Shown here piece after piece: positions 17,595-25,899 of a DNA stretch of 64,000 nucleotides. The notes under the pieces were generated by a model. The model was not told the DNA's origin and ran no database searches. It saw nothing but the letters and a program-made list of their open reading frames with translations. The DNA is from Rhodospirillales bacterium (GTDB lineage: Bacteria; Pseudomonadota; Alphaproteobacteria; Micavibrionales; Micavibrionaceae): assembly GCA_020638365.1 (NCBI GenBank), contig JACKIQ010000001.1:186001-250000 (forward strand), written 5' to 3'. The position numbers and the translations under genes are program-made. Each line of letters starts with the position of its first letter. Within the stretch, counting starts at the first letter, position 1.

Positions 17595-18683
17595 ATGTCT
17601 TTGCCAATAAGAACAACTTTGGATGATATTGATACGGTCTGTAAATATCTTCTGACTAAACCAACTGGAGCTTCCTCCGCTGAAGCTCGTGCGGTGATTG
17701 ATAAAAAATGCCTTGATGGCAGAAAGCTGAGCGCCCTCAAATTTTGGGGATTGATTGAGGACCAAGGTGGAAAATTAAAGCTCACTGAAAATGGCAGAGC
17801 GGCCATGAAAGATAGCGGTGCCAAACGCTACAAAATCTTTCAAGATATTATACGTAACACACAACCATACATGGCCGTAATAGAACGAGCCTTACATTCT
17901 GGTGAGGTTACTTTCACAACTGTTGAAGTAGCTGCTCATTGGCATGAGCATTTCAAAGCACATACATCAGACTCAGAAAGAATACTTAATGATCAGGCTG
18001 TTTGCTTTTTTCAGATAGTTGAGGGGGCTGATCTTGGAAAAATAACTATTGGCAGAAGAGGTCAACCTACCCGCATTGATTTTTCTATTGAGAACATAAG
18101 AAAATTTATTGGAGACTCCACTCCTTCATGGGGCGATTATAGTCCTGATAATGTTGCTAATGATATAGAAGTTAGTGATGCAGAACTCTCTAGCGAGGTT
18201 ACTGATAGTCACCACCAGCCGCCAGTACCCCCACAAATACACCGAGACACGCAAAAGAAAGGGAACCGTGTTTTCATTACTCATGGAAAAAATGAAAAAA
18301 TACTTCAGGAAGTGAAAGAAATGCTTTCAATAAACAGGTTCGAACCTGTAATAGCTAAAGAACATGAAACTGCAGCCAAGCCTGTACCTGAAAAAGTAAT
18401 GGAAGACATGCGTAGTTGCCGTGCTGCCGTTATTCATGTGGCTTCTGAAGGTGTGCTCTATGATGAAGATGAAAAAGAATACCCTCAAATTAATGGTAAT
18501 GTTCTAATTGAGATTGGCGCGGCCATGGCTCTCTATGGAAACAAAGGTTTTATTCTTTTAGTTGAAGAAGGAGTAAAACTACCTTCTAACCTTCAAGGTT
18601 TATATGAGTGTAGGTATCAAGGTAAGGAATTAACTTGGGATGCGGCAAAGAAACTCATGAAGGCATTGCAAGACTTTGAATAA
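17595..18683 (+). CDS. TIR-like (CAP12-type) nucleotide-binding effector with N-terminal winged-helix-like region
   Basis: 362 residues from the ATG placed 4 bases after GGAGGA. The C-terminal domain (about 224-355) matches predicted nucleotide-binding TIR-like proteins (PF10137 type): NRVFITHGKNEKILQEV, FEPVIAKEHETAAKPVPEKV, CRAAVIHVAS, NVLIEIGAAMALYG, FILLVEEGVKLPSNLQG. In CBASS such domains cleave NAD+ when triggered by a cyclic nucleotide. The N-terminal 160 residues look like one or two winged helices (KLSALKFWGLIEDQGGKLKLTENGRAAM). The gene is much more AT-rich than its neighbours and no cyclase lies beside it. It is probably a stand-alone, horizontally acquired defence or stress gene; the trigger is unknown. 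Confidence 0.72.
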   Translation: MSLPIRTTLDDIDTVCKYLLTKPTGASSAEARAVIDKKCLDGRKLSALKFWGLIEDQGGKLKLTENGRAAMKDSGAKRYKIFQDIIRNTQPYMAVIERALHSGEVTFTTVEVAAHWHEHFKAHTSDSERILNDQAVCFFQIVEGADLGKITIGRRGQPTRIDFSIENIRKFIGDSTPSWGDYSPDNVANDIEVSDAELSSEVTDSHHQPPVPPQIHRDTQKKGNRVFITHGKNEKILQEVKEMLSINRFEPVIAKEHETAAKPVPEKVMEDMRSCRAAVIHVASEGVLYDEDEKEYPQINGNVLIEIGAAMALYGNKGFILLVEEGVKLPSNLQGLYECRYQGKELTWDAAKKLMKALQDFE

Positions 18684-18707
18684 TCTTTTTTGTATATAAA
18701 AAACACC

Positions 18708-19610
18708 ATGACCACATCCCTCCTCACCCTTTGCGATCTTGTGCGGTATGGCGCCACGACATTCGGCGAGGCTGTGCTGACCTACGGGCACGGCACGGAT
18801 AACGCGTTTGACGAGGCGTGTTTTATCGTCCTCGAAAGCTTGCACCTGCCCCCCGAGCATCTGGAGGCGTTCTGGCATGCGCGCCTGACCGAGGAGGAGC
18901 GTTCGCGCATCCTCAAACTCTTTGAGCAGCGCGTTACGACCCGCAAGCCTGCGCCTTATCTTGTCGGCAAGGCGCGGTGTCAGGGCTATACGTTCTTTAC
19001 CGACGAGCGGGCGATTATTCCGCGCTCCTTCATTGCCGAGATTCTGTGCGGGCCGGATACGCCCGCGCCGGATGCGGATGATGTGACGCGCGTGCTGGAC
19101 CTCTGCACGGGCGGAGGGTCGCTGGCCATTATCGCCGCCGATTTGTTCCCGCTGGCGAAGGTGGATGCGGTGGACCTTTCGCCGGATGCGCTGGCGCTGG
19201 CCAAGACAAATGTCGAGGCGTACGGGTTTGAAGGCCGGATGACGCTGTATCAGGGCGATTTGTTTTCCGCGCTGCCCAAGGGTGTACGCTATGATCTCAT
19301 CATCACCAACCCGCCCTATGTCGATGCGGCGGGGATGGGCAATCTTCCGCCCGAATATGACGCCGAGCCGAAAATGGCGCTGGATGGCGGGGCGGACGGG
19401 CTGGACCTTGTTCATACGATCCTGCGCGCGGCGCCGGATTATCTGAAACCGCACGGGATGATGATTTGCGAGTTGGGGCGCTGCGGCCCTGCTCTGCAAG
19501 CGGCCTATCCCACCATGGCGTTTTCATGGATCAATACCGAGAACAGCCAGGGCGAAGTGTTCTTTCTCACCCGCGAGGAATTGCTGGAGCTGAAGGAGAT
19601 GGCGGCGTGA
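18708..19610 (+). CDS. prmB: Ribosomal protein uL3 N5-glutamine methyltransferase (PrmB family)
   Basis: 300 residues. An N-terminal helical domain is followed by a Rossmann SAM domain: VLDLCTGGGSLAIIAA, VDAVDLSPDALALA and the catalytic NPPYVDAAGM. The NPPY motif marks glutamine-amide methyltransferases, and the PPEYDAEPKMALDGGADGLD block points to PrmB rather than PrmC. It modifies ribosomal protein L3. The ATG at 18708 fits the family N-terminus; a TTG 18 bases upstream is the alternative. GC-rich, in sharp contrast to the TIR-like gene just before it. Confidence 0.88.
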   Translation: MTTSLLTLCDLVRYGATTFGEAVLTYGHGTDNAFDEACFIVLESLHLPPEHLEAFWHARLTEEERSRILKLFEQRVTTRKPAPYLVGKARCQGYTFFTDERAIIPRSFIAEILCGPDTPAPDADDVTRVLDLCTGGGSLAIIAADLFPLAKVDAVDLSPDALALAKTNVEAYGFEGRMTLYQGDLFSALPKGVRYDLIITNPPYVDAAGMGNLPPEYDAEPKMALDGGADGLDLVHTILRAAPDYLKPHGMMICELGRCGPALQAAYPTMAFSWINTENSQGEVFFLTREELLELKEMAA

Positions 19611-19683
19611 TCCCTAAAACATTGAAGCCAGCGGCGCGGAATGGTACTCTGCGGCATCGGCACAGCAGCAGGGTTAGAGAAGC

Positions 19684-20109
19684 ATGATCGAGTTTTTTGT
19701 TAACGCTTTCCGCGAACTGATCCAGATTATCCTTGTCGGCGGGATCGCGCTCGGGGCTTATCTGGCAACGGTGTTCATTCCTGATGTCGTCACTCTTACC
19801 GATAACACGATCGAGTTCAACACTTTCGGCAAGGCTGCCGTAGGCGGGATCGCCACATTTTTTGCGGAGGTCATCGTTTTCGGGCCTTTTCTTATGCTTC
19901 TGGACATCCGGGAAGGAATCCGCGCGACCGAGGCCAAAGTCGCCGCCCTGCACACCGATCTGAAAGACACGCTCAAGGACCTGCCGCAGGCGAGCAGCCT
20001 GAGTTCGATCGACAGCCAGCTTTATGAGGTCAAGAACGAACTGGTGAAGCAGACCCAGCAGGGCCGACCTCTTACGGGTCAGAACAACAATACGTCCTCC
20101 GCGGTTTAA
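19684..20109 (+). CDS. Small two-helix membrane protein with coiled-coil tail, 141 aa
   Basis: AGAGAAGC precedes the ATG. Two hydrophobic helices (IIQILVGGIALGAYLATVFI-like at about 11-32 and GGIATFFAEVIVFGPFLMLLDI at about 54-75) are followed by a polar, coiled-coil-prone tail (EAKVAALHTDLKDTLKDL) and a Gln/Asn-rich end. No family recognised. Two tiny lipoprotein genes follow on the same strand at close spacing, so the three may form an envelope operon. Confidence 0.65.
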   Translation: MIEFFVNAFRELIQIILVGGIALGAYLATVFIPDVVTLTDNTIEFNTFGKAAVGGIATFFAEVIVFGPFLMLLDIREGIRATEAKVAALHTDLKDTLKDLPQASSLSSIDSQLYEVKNELVKQTQQGRPLTGQNNNTSSAV

Positions 20110-20125
20110 TTTTTTGAGGTTTGAG

Positions 20126-20257
20126 ATGAAACACTTACTGTTCCTGTGCGCGGTTGCGGTCAGCCTTTCGGGGTGCATGAGCAAAACGAAGAACCGGGCG
20201 ATTGATATATTCAACGACAGCGCGAAGAACGCCGGCACGCATGCGGGCGGCGGATAG
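20126..20257 (+). CDS. Tiny lipoprotein, 43 aa
   Basis: ATG at 20126 lies 16 bases after the previous stop, with TGAGGTTTGAG upstream. The product starts MKHLLFLCAVAVSLSGC, a classic lipoprotein signal with Cys at residue 17, leaving a mature peptide of only 27 residues ending in Gly-Gly-Gly. Such small lipoproteins (entericidin-like in size) are often overlooked. The role is unknown. Confidence 0.6.
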   Translation: MKHLLFLCAVAVSLSGCMSKTKNRAIDIFNDSAKNAGTHAGGG

Positions 20258-20276
20258 TGCGGGCCGGGCCGATCCC

Positions 20277-20483
20277 ATGAGAACCGTCGTACTTGTCTTA
20301 TGCATTGTCGGCCTTACAGGATGCGGGATCGTCAAGCGCGTGATCCCCCGGCCCTCGCCGCGCGTGATCGTGACGGGCGGAACGGTAGTGTCGATGGCGG
20401 ACAAGAAGCCCTGCGGAATCGAAGATGCGGATATCGTTCTGGCCGCTTATTACACGGGCGCGCCTGTGCGCCTGCCGACCTGA
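20277..20483 (+). CDS. Small lipoprotein, 68 aa
   Basis: The start at ATG 20277 gives MRTVVLVLCIVGLTGCG, a lipobox with Cys at about residue 16; longer in-frame starts lack a signal. The mature part has one basic stretch (VKRVIPRPSPRVIVTGG) and no known domain. It lies 19 bases after the 43-aa lipoprotein and 6 bases before the flavoprotein gene, so all are probably on one transcript. Confidence 0.6.
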   Translation: MRTVVLVLCIVGLTGCGIVKRVIPRPSPRVIVTGGTVVSMADKKPCGIEDADIVLAAYYTGAPVRLPT

Positions 20484-20489
20484 TCTTTC

Positions 20490-21527
20490 ATGGAAAACGA
20501 TGCGGACATCCTGATCGCCGGGGCTGGTCCTGCGGGGCTGGCCTGTGCGCTGGGCCTGCTTGGGCGGGGGGTTAAGTTCCGGATCGCGGAACGGCGGACC
20601 GAGAGCGCACCAAGAGTGTTCCGGCGCGGGCTTATCCTCCGGCCGCGCACGCTTGCGATGCTCGAAGAATTCGGCCTCGCAGAGCCGCTTATCGCCGAGG
20701 GGCAAAAACTTTCTCTTCTGAAAGTCGAAGAAGACGGGCGGGTTCTGGCGCGCTTTGACCTCTCTGCGATCAAAAGCCCTACTCCTTTTCTGCTGTGTAT
20801 TCCCGAAGAGGGTGTGATTTCCGTTTTTACTAGTGCGATTTGTGCGCGCGGCGGAACAATCGAGCGCGGGCTGGCCGTAACCAACGTGCGGGTTGAGCCG
20901 GACGGTCGAACGAAGGTCCATTTCAGCGACGGCAGCGATGCTTATTATACGCATGTGGTCGGTGCGGACGGGCTGAACAGCGCGGTGCGGATGGCGCTGG
21001 GGATTCCCTTTACTGGCTACGATTACCCCGGCGGGTGGTTTTTTGCGGACGAATATGCGGAGGCCGATCCGCATTCGGGGGTGCTTACGCTTCTGCCCGG
21101 TGGGGGCATGCGCTTAAACCTGCCTCTAGGCGGGGGACAGGTGCGGAGCGTTTCAACAGTGAATTTTGATGATGCGGTTAACCTGCCCGTCGCCATACGG
21201 CAGGTTCAGGGGGCTGTGCGCGCAGGGGTCCGGCTTACCGGTACGGCGGCGGCGGCACACGGGCCGTTCGGCGGGATCGGGATGAGCCGCGAGATCGAAG
21301 ACGCGCTCTCTCTTGCGCGAAGCATTGCGCAGGAACCTGAAAGCGCAGAAGTTTCAGCCGAGATAAACAGCGAAGCGGCCACGCTGGAACTTGCCGAAAC
21401 CGTGTTCCGGGGCGGGCGGATAAAAAACCGTGCCGGCCGATTTTTCCGGGCGTACGTGTTGTTTTTGTGTGCGCGTGTCCCGAGCTTCCGCAGACGGGTC
21501 CTGCGTGCTTTGACCGGACTGGCCTAA
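20490..21527 (+). CDS. FAD-dependent monooxygenase-like flavoprotein with degraded C-terminal FAD motif
   Basis: 345 residues with the p-hydroxybenzoate hydroxylase-like layout: N-terminal dinucleotide site LIAGAGPAGLACALGLLGRG and the DG-type motif VVGADGLNSAVRMALG at about 150-165. Normally a GD motif followed by a proline-glycine loop closes the FAD site. Here that region reads LTGTAAAAHGPFGGIGMSREIEDAL, keeping the HGPFGGIGM loop but not GD. The protein is also shorter than usual. It probably binds FAD; the substrate is unknown, and activity is uncertain. Its stop overlaps the stop of the convergent next gene by four bases. Confidence 0.75.
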   Translation: MENDADILIAGAGPAGLACALGLLGRGVKFRIAERRTESAPRVFRRGLILRPRTLAMLEEFGLAEPLIAEGQKLSLLKVEEDGRVLARFDLSAIKSPTPFLLCIPEEGVISVFTSAICARGGTIERGLAVTNVRVEPDGRTKVHFSDGSDAYYTHVVGADGLNSAVRMALGIPFTGYDYPGGWFFADEYAEADPHSGVLTLLPGGGMRLNLPLGGGQVRSVSTVNFDDAVNLPVAIRQVQGAVRAGVRLTGTAAAAHGPFGGIGMSREIEDALSLARSIAQEPESAEVSAEINSEAATLELAETVFRGGRIKNRAGRFFRAYVLFLCARVPSFRRRVLRALTGLA

Positions 21528-22243
21528 TAGCATTGCGCTTCTATGCACATCGGCAGGTAAGGTTCGCACTGATGCGGCTCGCACGAGGCCGTATTGCCTT
21601 CTGATCCAGAACAGGTTTCGGCCAGTTTCTTCATATGTTTCCTGACTGCTCCTACGCTGATCGGAGCGCCGCAATCACATTCACCGCAGTGAGTCGTTAC
21701 GGCCGTACAATCAGCCGCGGTGCGGCACAGGCGATCACTTCCGGGTACCTTAACGTCGTAGCCGATTCCAATGACCTCGTTCAGCGTGTCGATCAGCCCG
21801 TTATCTCTTGATTCCTTTACTGACTTAGACAGGCTGCACGGAGAGACCCATATCATGTCTCCCAATTGTTCCGATGACATGATCAGGACGTCCGCCCCCT
21901 TGTTGAGGGTTTTCTCCTGTTTCTTTTCCATCAGCATCCTAACCCGGCTTCCAATTTTTCCGCCTTTCCAAGCATTGGTTATTTTAAACTCGTAGAGCTT
22001 CAGGCTGGACAGATGCATCTCTTCATGTCCCGGCTCAGATAAGAATTTTTCAGCTTGTGCGCGTTCTTCGTCGCTCATTTCTAGCGCCTTATCAATATAT
22101 CCCTGCAATATAAAGGGGGTTTGCTGAATATGCTCGATATCGGAGATGGTTGCGCCGCACGTGTCAGCTCTGACCGACCCGGGCGACAGGACCGTTATAA
22201 ACGCAAAAAGAACCGCAAAAAAAACATGACGAAATCCAAACAT
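21524..22243 (-). CDS. Exported netrin/TIMP-like protein with Cys-rich C-terminus
   Basis: 239 residues. The signal peptide MFGFRHVFFAVLFAFITVLS...VRA is followed at once by DTCGATISDIEHI. The pattern (N-terminal Cys after cleavage, FILQGYI, LYEFKITNAWKGG, WVSPCSLSK) resembles the NTR/TIMP fold of bacterial exported proteins. The last 70 residues carry ten or more Cys (LCRTAADC, CGECDCG, CEPHQCEPYLPMC), probably disulphide-bonded in the periplasm. Family assignment is by pattern only. Confidence 0.6.
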   Translation of the reverse strand: MFGFRHVFFAVLFAFITVLSPGSVRADTCGATISDIEHIQQTPFILQGYIDKALEMSDEERAQAEKFLSEPGHEEMHLSSLKLYEFKITNAWKGGKIGSRVRMLMEKKQEKTLNKGADVLIMSSEQLGDMIWVSPCSLSKSVKESRDNGLIDTLNEVIGIGYDVKVPGSDRLCRTAADCTAVTTHCGECDCGAPISVGAVRKHMKKLAETCSGSEGNTASCEPHQCEPYLPMCIEAQCY

Positions 22244-22420
22244 GCTTCATTCTACAATAAGTCGGCAAAGCTTCGCACCATGTATTTGCGTGATGCGCCG
22301 TAAACTTTTTATGGCTTCGTATCATTAAAGCGGTTTTTTTTCCTGAATTGCGCGTTGCCGCTCGTGCCGTACTGCGATATTTTACAAAGCTGTACCGGTT
22401 ATCTTTTACAGGACTGTCTT

Positions 22421-23056
22421 ATGCCACGCTTTTTTCTGCTTGCCCTTATCGTCATCGTTCTTGGAGCCGGGGCCTATATTCTTGCCACTGACGGGCTGCC
22501 GAAAGGTGAAAGCGCTAAGCCTCTTTATGAGAAAAAAGAGAACGAAGGCGGTTCAAACGAGAATGAAAAATCCGCTTCCTGTCTCGCATCCGGGATCGTT
22601 CCGGTTGAAATATGCCCCGATGCGGCGTTCTGGCATCCTGAGCAGCCCATCAGCTCCGATTACGAGGGCTTTTATTCCAACCAGACGGGAGCAGTCTACT
22701 TCGGCTTTATTACCGAAGGGCTTGAACAAACGCCGGCGTTCATGCGTAAAGGCATTCTCGGAAATGTCGGAAAGGTCGCAGACGGCGGAGCGGAGAGCGT
22801 GAGAATTCTTGCTGAGAAAGATGTCGTCATCGCCGGGCATGACTGGCACTACCTTGAATACGATGCCTCACTTGACGGCACGGTGTTCCGGTACGGCAAT
22901 TATTTTTCATCTTTCGAAGGAGCAGGAAGCGCACAAATCCTGATTTTTTCATCGGACAAGAAATTCAGGTTTTATAAAACCTATATCGACGCGCTTCTCG
23001 ATACCGTAAAAATAACAGAAAGCCCCTCGTTAAATGAAACTAAGCCTTCTCCTTAA
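22421..23056 (+). CDS. Signal-anchored exported protein, 211 aa, function unknown
   Basis: The start at 22421 gives MPRFFLLALIVIVLGAGAYILA, a signal anchor; an upstream in-frame ATG at 22355 would bury it, so the later start is preferred. After a polar linker the body is a single globular domain of about 150 residues with many aromatic residues (DAAFWHPEQPISSDYEGFYSNQTGAVYFGF, HDWHYLEYDASLDGTVFRYGNYF shortened here to its first half). No family recognised; periplasmic by topology. Confidence 0.6.
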   Translation: MPRFFLLALIVIVLGAGAYILATDGLPKGESAKPLYEKKENEGGSNENEKSASCLASGIVPVEICPDAAFWHPEQPISSDYEGFYSNQTGAVYFGFITEGLEQTPAFMRKGILGNVGKVADGGAESVRILAEKDVVIAGHDWHYLEYDASLDGTVFRYGNYFSSFEGAGSAQILIFSSDKKFRFYKTYIDALLDTVKITESPSLNETKPSP

Positions 23057-23156
23057 ACGGGTTTCGGAATGTACGGGGCGATACAAATTCCTTGCCCGTT
23101 CAGGCGCAAGTTGGATAGGCTCATCATTATCACTCTGCTTTTAGAATGAAGGCATC

Positions 23157-23714
23157 ATGACCGTAGGCCCAGAAAACAAGAGCGCGGAACGCGAGGTTGC
23201 GAACGACCAGCCCCCCGGTCCTGATACGCACGGTGAGGACCACGCTGTCCCTGCCGAACGGGATCACCCCGATGTGCCGATTCTTCCCCCCGTTCTTTTC
23301 GGATGTACGCTCTTGTTTTCCCTGTTGTTTGAAGTCGTTGGCGGGGGTGATTTTTTCCGTTTCGGGGCGCAGTTGACAATCGGGCTTCTTACGATCAGTT
23401 TCGGAGCCGGCCTTATGGCATGGTGCCTGACCCTGTTTGCACACGAGGGAACGAATATCGAGCCTTACAAGCCGACGACCACCCTTGTTACAGTCGGGCC
23501 GTTTGCGTTTTCGCGCAACCCGATCTACATCGCCCTTAGCGCGCTTTATCTTGGCTTATGCATTCTTTTCGATATTACATGGGGTTTCGTATTTTTCCCG
23601 CCTCTGATCGTCGCGCTGCACTTTCTAGTCATCGTCCGGGAGGAAGCGTATCTTGAGGATAAATTCGGGCAAGCCTACAGAGATTATTGTGCTTCGGTGC
23701 GGCGCTGGCTCTAG
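23157..23714 (+). CDS. Isoprenylcysteine/phospholipid methyltransferase-like membrane protein
   Basis: 185 residues. After a 40-residue polar, acidic N-terminus come membrane helices and the PEMT/ICMT signature: VTVGPFAFSRNPIYIALSAL, then the C-terminal VREEAYLEDKFGQAYRDYCASVRRWL block in which RNP, E and Y residues form the SAM and substrate site. Proteins of this type methylate lipids, isoprenoid cysteines or small molecules at the inner membrane; the true substrate cannot be read from sequence. The polar N-terminal extension is unusual. Confidence 0.8.
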   Translation: MTVGPENKSAEREVANDQPPGPDTHGEDHAVPAERDHPDVPILPPVLFGCTLLFSLLFEVVGGGDFFRFGAQLTIGLLTISFGAGLMAWCLTLFAHEGTNIEPYKPTTTLVTVGPFAFSRNPIYIALSALYLGLCILFDITWGFVFFPPLIVALHFLVIVREEAYLEDKFGQAYRDYCASVRRWL

Positions 23715-23789
23715 AGTTTTTTTGTTTTTTTTCATTCATCTTCAAGGATTTGCTTGCGCCTTTGCGTTCGTGCTGGTTAGATAGGCAGG

Positions 23790-24803
23790 ATGGACGAGAA
23801 TAACAGCAATACCGATGTCCGTGTTCATTCGACGGAAACTGTAGAAGAGCTTGGGCGCGTTGACGAAGACCGTTTCCGCAGGCAGCTTGACGAGTTGATC
23901 AACGAAGCGGAGGATATGCGCCTTGCGCGGATGAAACAGCACAGGACTCGCGGTTTTATCGCTATGAACTCCGGAATCCTTTTCATGCTTTTCGGGGTCG
24001 GCCTGTTCGGGTGGTTTTTCCTCGTCATGACGGATGTCCCGCTGGCTGTGCTCAGCATCTTTCTGGCCGCCCTCCCCCCCATCGCGCTGAACATCTGGGC
24101 CGGGCGTCCCTTAAAACTTTACGCCGAAGAGCATAAGACAATATTCATGCCCAAGCTCGCGAAGGCTCTTAACGGCCTGAGCTTTTATCCCGAGCGCGGA
24201 GTCAGCTCCAAGATCCTGGGTAAACTTGCCATTCTGCCTGCGCATGACCGTTATGAGGCCGAAGACTGCTTTATGGGCACCTATAAAGGCGTGAAGGTCA
24301 TTTTTTCGGAAGCCCGGCTTTTTTCCAAGGTCAAAAAGGAAGGCACGGTTTTTGACGGGATTTTTGTTCTGCTTGAAGTCCCCGAGGAGGTGATCGAAGG
24401 CCATACGATTATTACGAGCAATTCAAAAATGGTGAAGGCCTGGGAAAAGACCCGATGGAAAACCATGCAAAGGGTTTATGTCAGCGTCTCCAATCCTAGC
24501 TGGGACCGCTTCGACATCTTTTCCACCAAGCCGGAAGCGGCCGAGCTTATGGTCGGGGAGCGTCTTCTGAAGGAACTGTCCGAAGCCTCCGATATTTTCG
24601 ACAGCGCCCCCCTGTCGGTCGCCCTTTTCGGCAAGAAATACGTTTTCATGATGATCCCGAACGATACGGACATGTTCGAGCCGTCCAACCTCTTTGTCCC
24701 CGTGACGACCAACCAGCACGCTCTCCAGTGCAAGAAAGAGATTGAACAGATTTTGGAAATTATTGACGTTTTCGACCTCTACCAGCCGCCGCCCGGCCAT
24801 TAA
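23790..24803 (+). CDS. DUF3137 family membrane protein
   Basis: 337 residues. A polar coiled-coil N-terminus (DEDRFRRQLDELINEAEDM) leads to two adjacent membrane helices at about 55-100 and a cytoplasmic C-terminal domain with the DUF3137 pattern (YEAEDCFMGTYKGVKVIFSEARLF, FDGIFVLLEV, GERLLKELSEASDIF). The family has no established function. It stands alone, with AT-rich gaps either side. Confidence 0.75.
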   Translation: MDENNSNTDVRVHSTETVEELGRVDEDRFRRQLDELINEAEDMRLARMKQHRTRGFIAMNSGILFMLFGVGLFGWFFLVMTDVPLAVLSIFLAALPPIALNIWAGRPLKLYAEEHKTIFMPKLAKALNGLSFYPERGVSSKILGKLAILPAHDRYEAEDCFMGTYKGVKVIFSEARLFSKVKKEGTVFDGIFVLLEVPEEVIEGHTIITSNSKMVKAWEKTRWKTMQRVYVSVSNPSWDRFDIFSTKPEAAELMVGERLLKELSEASDIFDSAPLSVALFGKKYVFMMIPNDTDMFEPSNLFVPVTTNQHALQCKKEIEQILEIIDVFDLYQPPPGH

Positions 24804-24958
24804 CACTGCTTTTTACGATCACGGTTTCGGGCTTTTCTTCATTTTGTCGTACAGGTGTATGTTTTACACGTTTTTTGCGGCTTTATATCTTCCGGATGTA
24901 GGGTTTTCTTAAGAAATCGAGGCTATACTCGCCTTAAGCATCAGGGAACTTTTTAGAT

Positions 24959-25603
24959 ATGAAGGCACAACCTAACGAAACCAGCGAAAATCCGGCCGAT
25001 ATTTTCGGTGCCGTTGAATCGTTAAACGCGCAGCTCAAGACTATTGAGAAGTTCGTTGCGCGGCGTTTTGATGAAATCTCCATGGAAATCAACGCTACGG
25101 CCCAACAGGTCGATATGGCCGAAGATGGCATCGTCCGCCGTTTTCAGGAGATTCTGGAGGTTCTGGGGGCTATTTCCTACAAGGGAGACCATCAGACTGC
25201 CGCCAATTCCGGGGTTGAACTGGAGGCCGTTATCGAGGATACGGAGCACGCCGCGAACCGGATTCTGGACGCGGCGGACCGGATCGTGGATTATGTCGGG
25301 GAACATCACGATAAAGACTGGTCCGATTCCAAGGCGCGCGATGCATTACGGGAAAAGATCAGCGAGGATATTCAGGAAATCCTGCTGGCCTGCACTTTTC
25401 AGGATCTTACGGGTCAGCGTATCCGCAATACGCTAAACAACCTTCACGATATCGAGTCGCGTATAAGCAATGCCTTTGAGAAGTTGGGGATCGAGGTGAA
25501 GCCGGACAGTCAGGCTATCGAGGAGCGGGTAACCAAGGCGTCAAGCCAGGATGATATCGACGCTCTGCTTCGCGATATGAACGAGGCCAAGTCGACCGAC
25601 TAA
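24959..25603 (+). CDS. cheZ: CheZ-like chemotaxis phosphatase
   Basis: 214 mostly helical residues. The diagnostic CheZ motif appears as ACTFQDLTGQRIRNTL (about 141-156), in which the Gln next to Asp is the residue inserted into the CheY active site. At the C-terminus SSQDDIDALLRDM resembles the CheY-binding tail of CheZ and the LSQDEIDALL peptide of FliM, so it is probably a phospho-CheY docking peptide. It lies 22 kb from the che cluster but would act on the CheY encoded there. Length matches the family. Confidence 0.82.
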   Translation: MKAQPNETSENPADIFGAVESLNAQLKTIEKFVARRFDEISMEINATAQQVDMAEDGIVRRFQEILEVLGAISYKGDHQTAANSGVELEAVIEDTEHAANRILDAADRIVDYVGEHHDKDWSDSKARDALREKISEDIQEILLACTFQDLTGQRIRNTLNNLHDIESRISNAFEKLGIEVKPDSQAIEERVTKASSQDDIDALLRDMNEAKSTD

Positions 25604-25852
25604 CTTCTTACTTTCACATCTTTTTTTGTATTTTTTCAGGCTCTTGGCGTTTTTTCGTCCTGCCTGCACAGGTTTTTTACCTGCGCCCCCTCTTTCCGCT
25701 CAGGCACGTCCTGTCCTGCGGCTTTCAATCTTACAAATATTTTGAAAAACCATCTCAATAAAACATTCATAAAATTAAATATAAATTCTATTAAAGTATT
25801 TATTAAATAATGAATCATTAATTATTTCGAATTTTAGAGTTAATTAAACCCG

Positions 25853-25899
25853 CTTTTACTTCCTCAGCCTTAAACTTAAAGAAAATGAGGAAGTAAAAG
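25853..25899 (+). promoter_or_regulatory. Perfect 14-bp hairpin masking the ribosome site of the 191-aa gene
   Basis: CTTTTACTTCCTCA (25853-25866) pairs perfectly with TGAGGAAGTAAAAG (25886-25899) across a 19-base loop. The right arm contains the GAGGAAG ribosome site and ends on the base before the ATG at 25900. If formed in the mRNA, it would block initiation completely. Confidence 0.75.

Noticed and set aside
18341..18362. GGTTCGAACC as a tRNA T-arm
   Set aside because: Inside the TIR-like coding sequence and without the rest of a tRNA cloverleaf.
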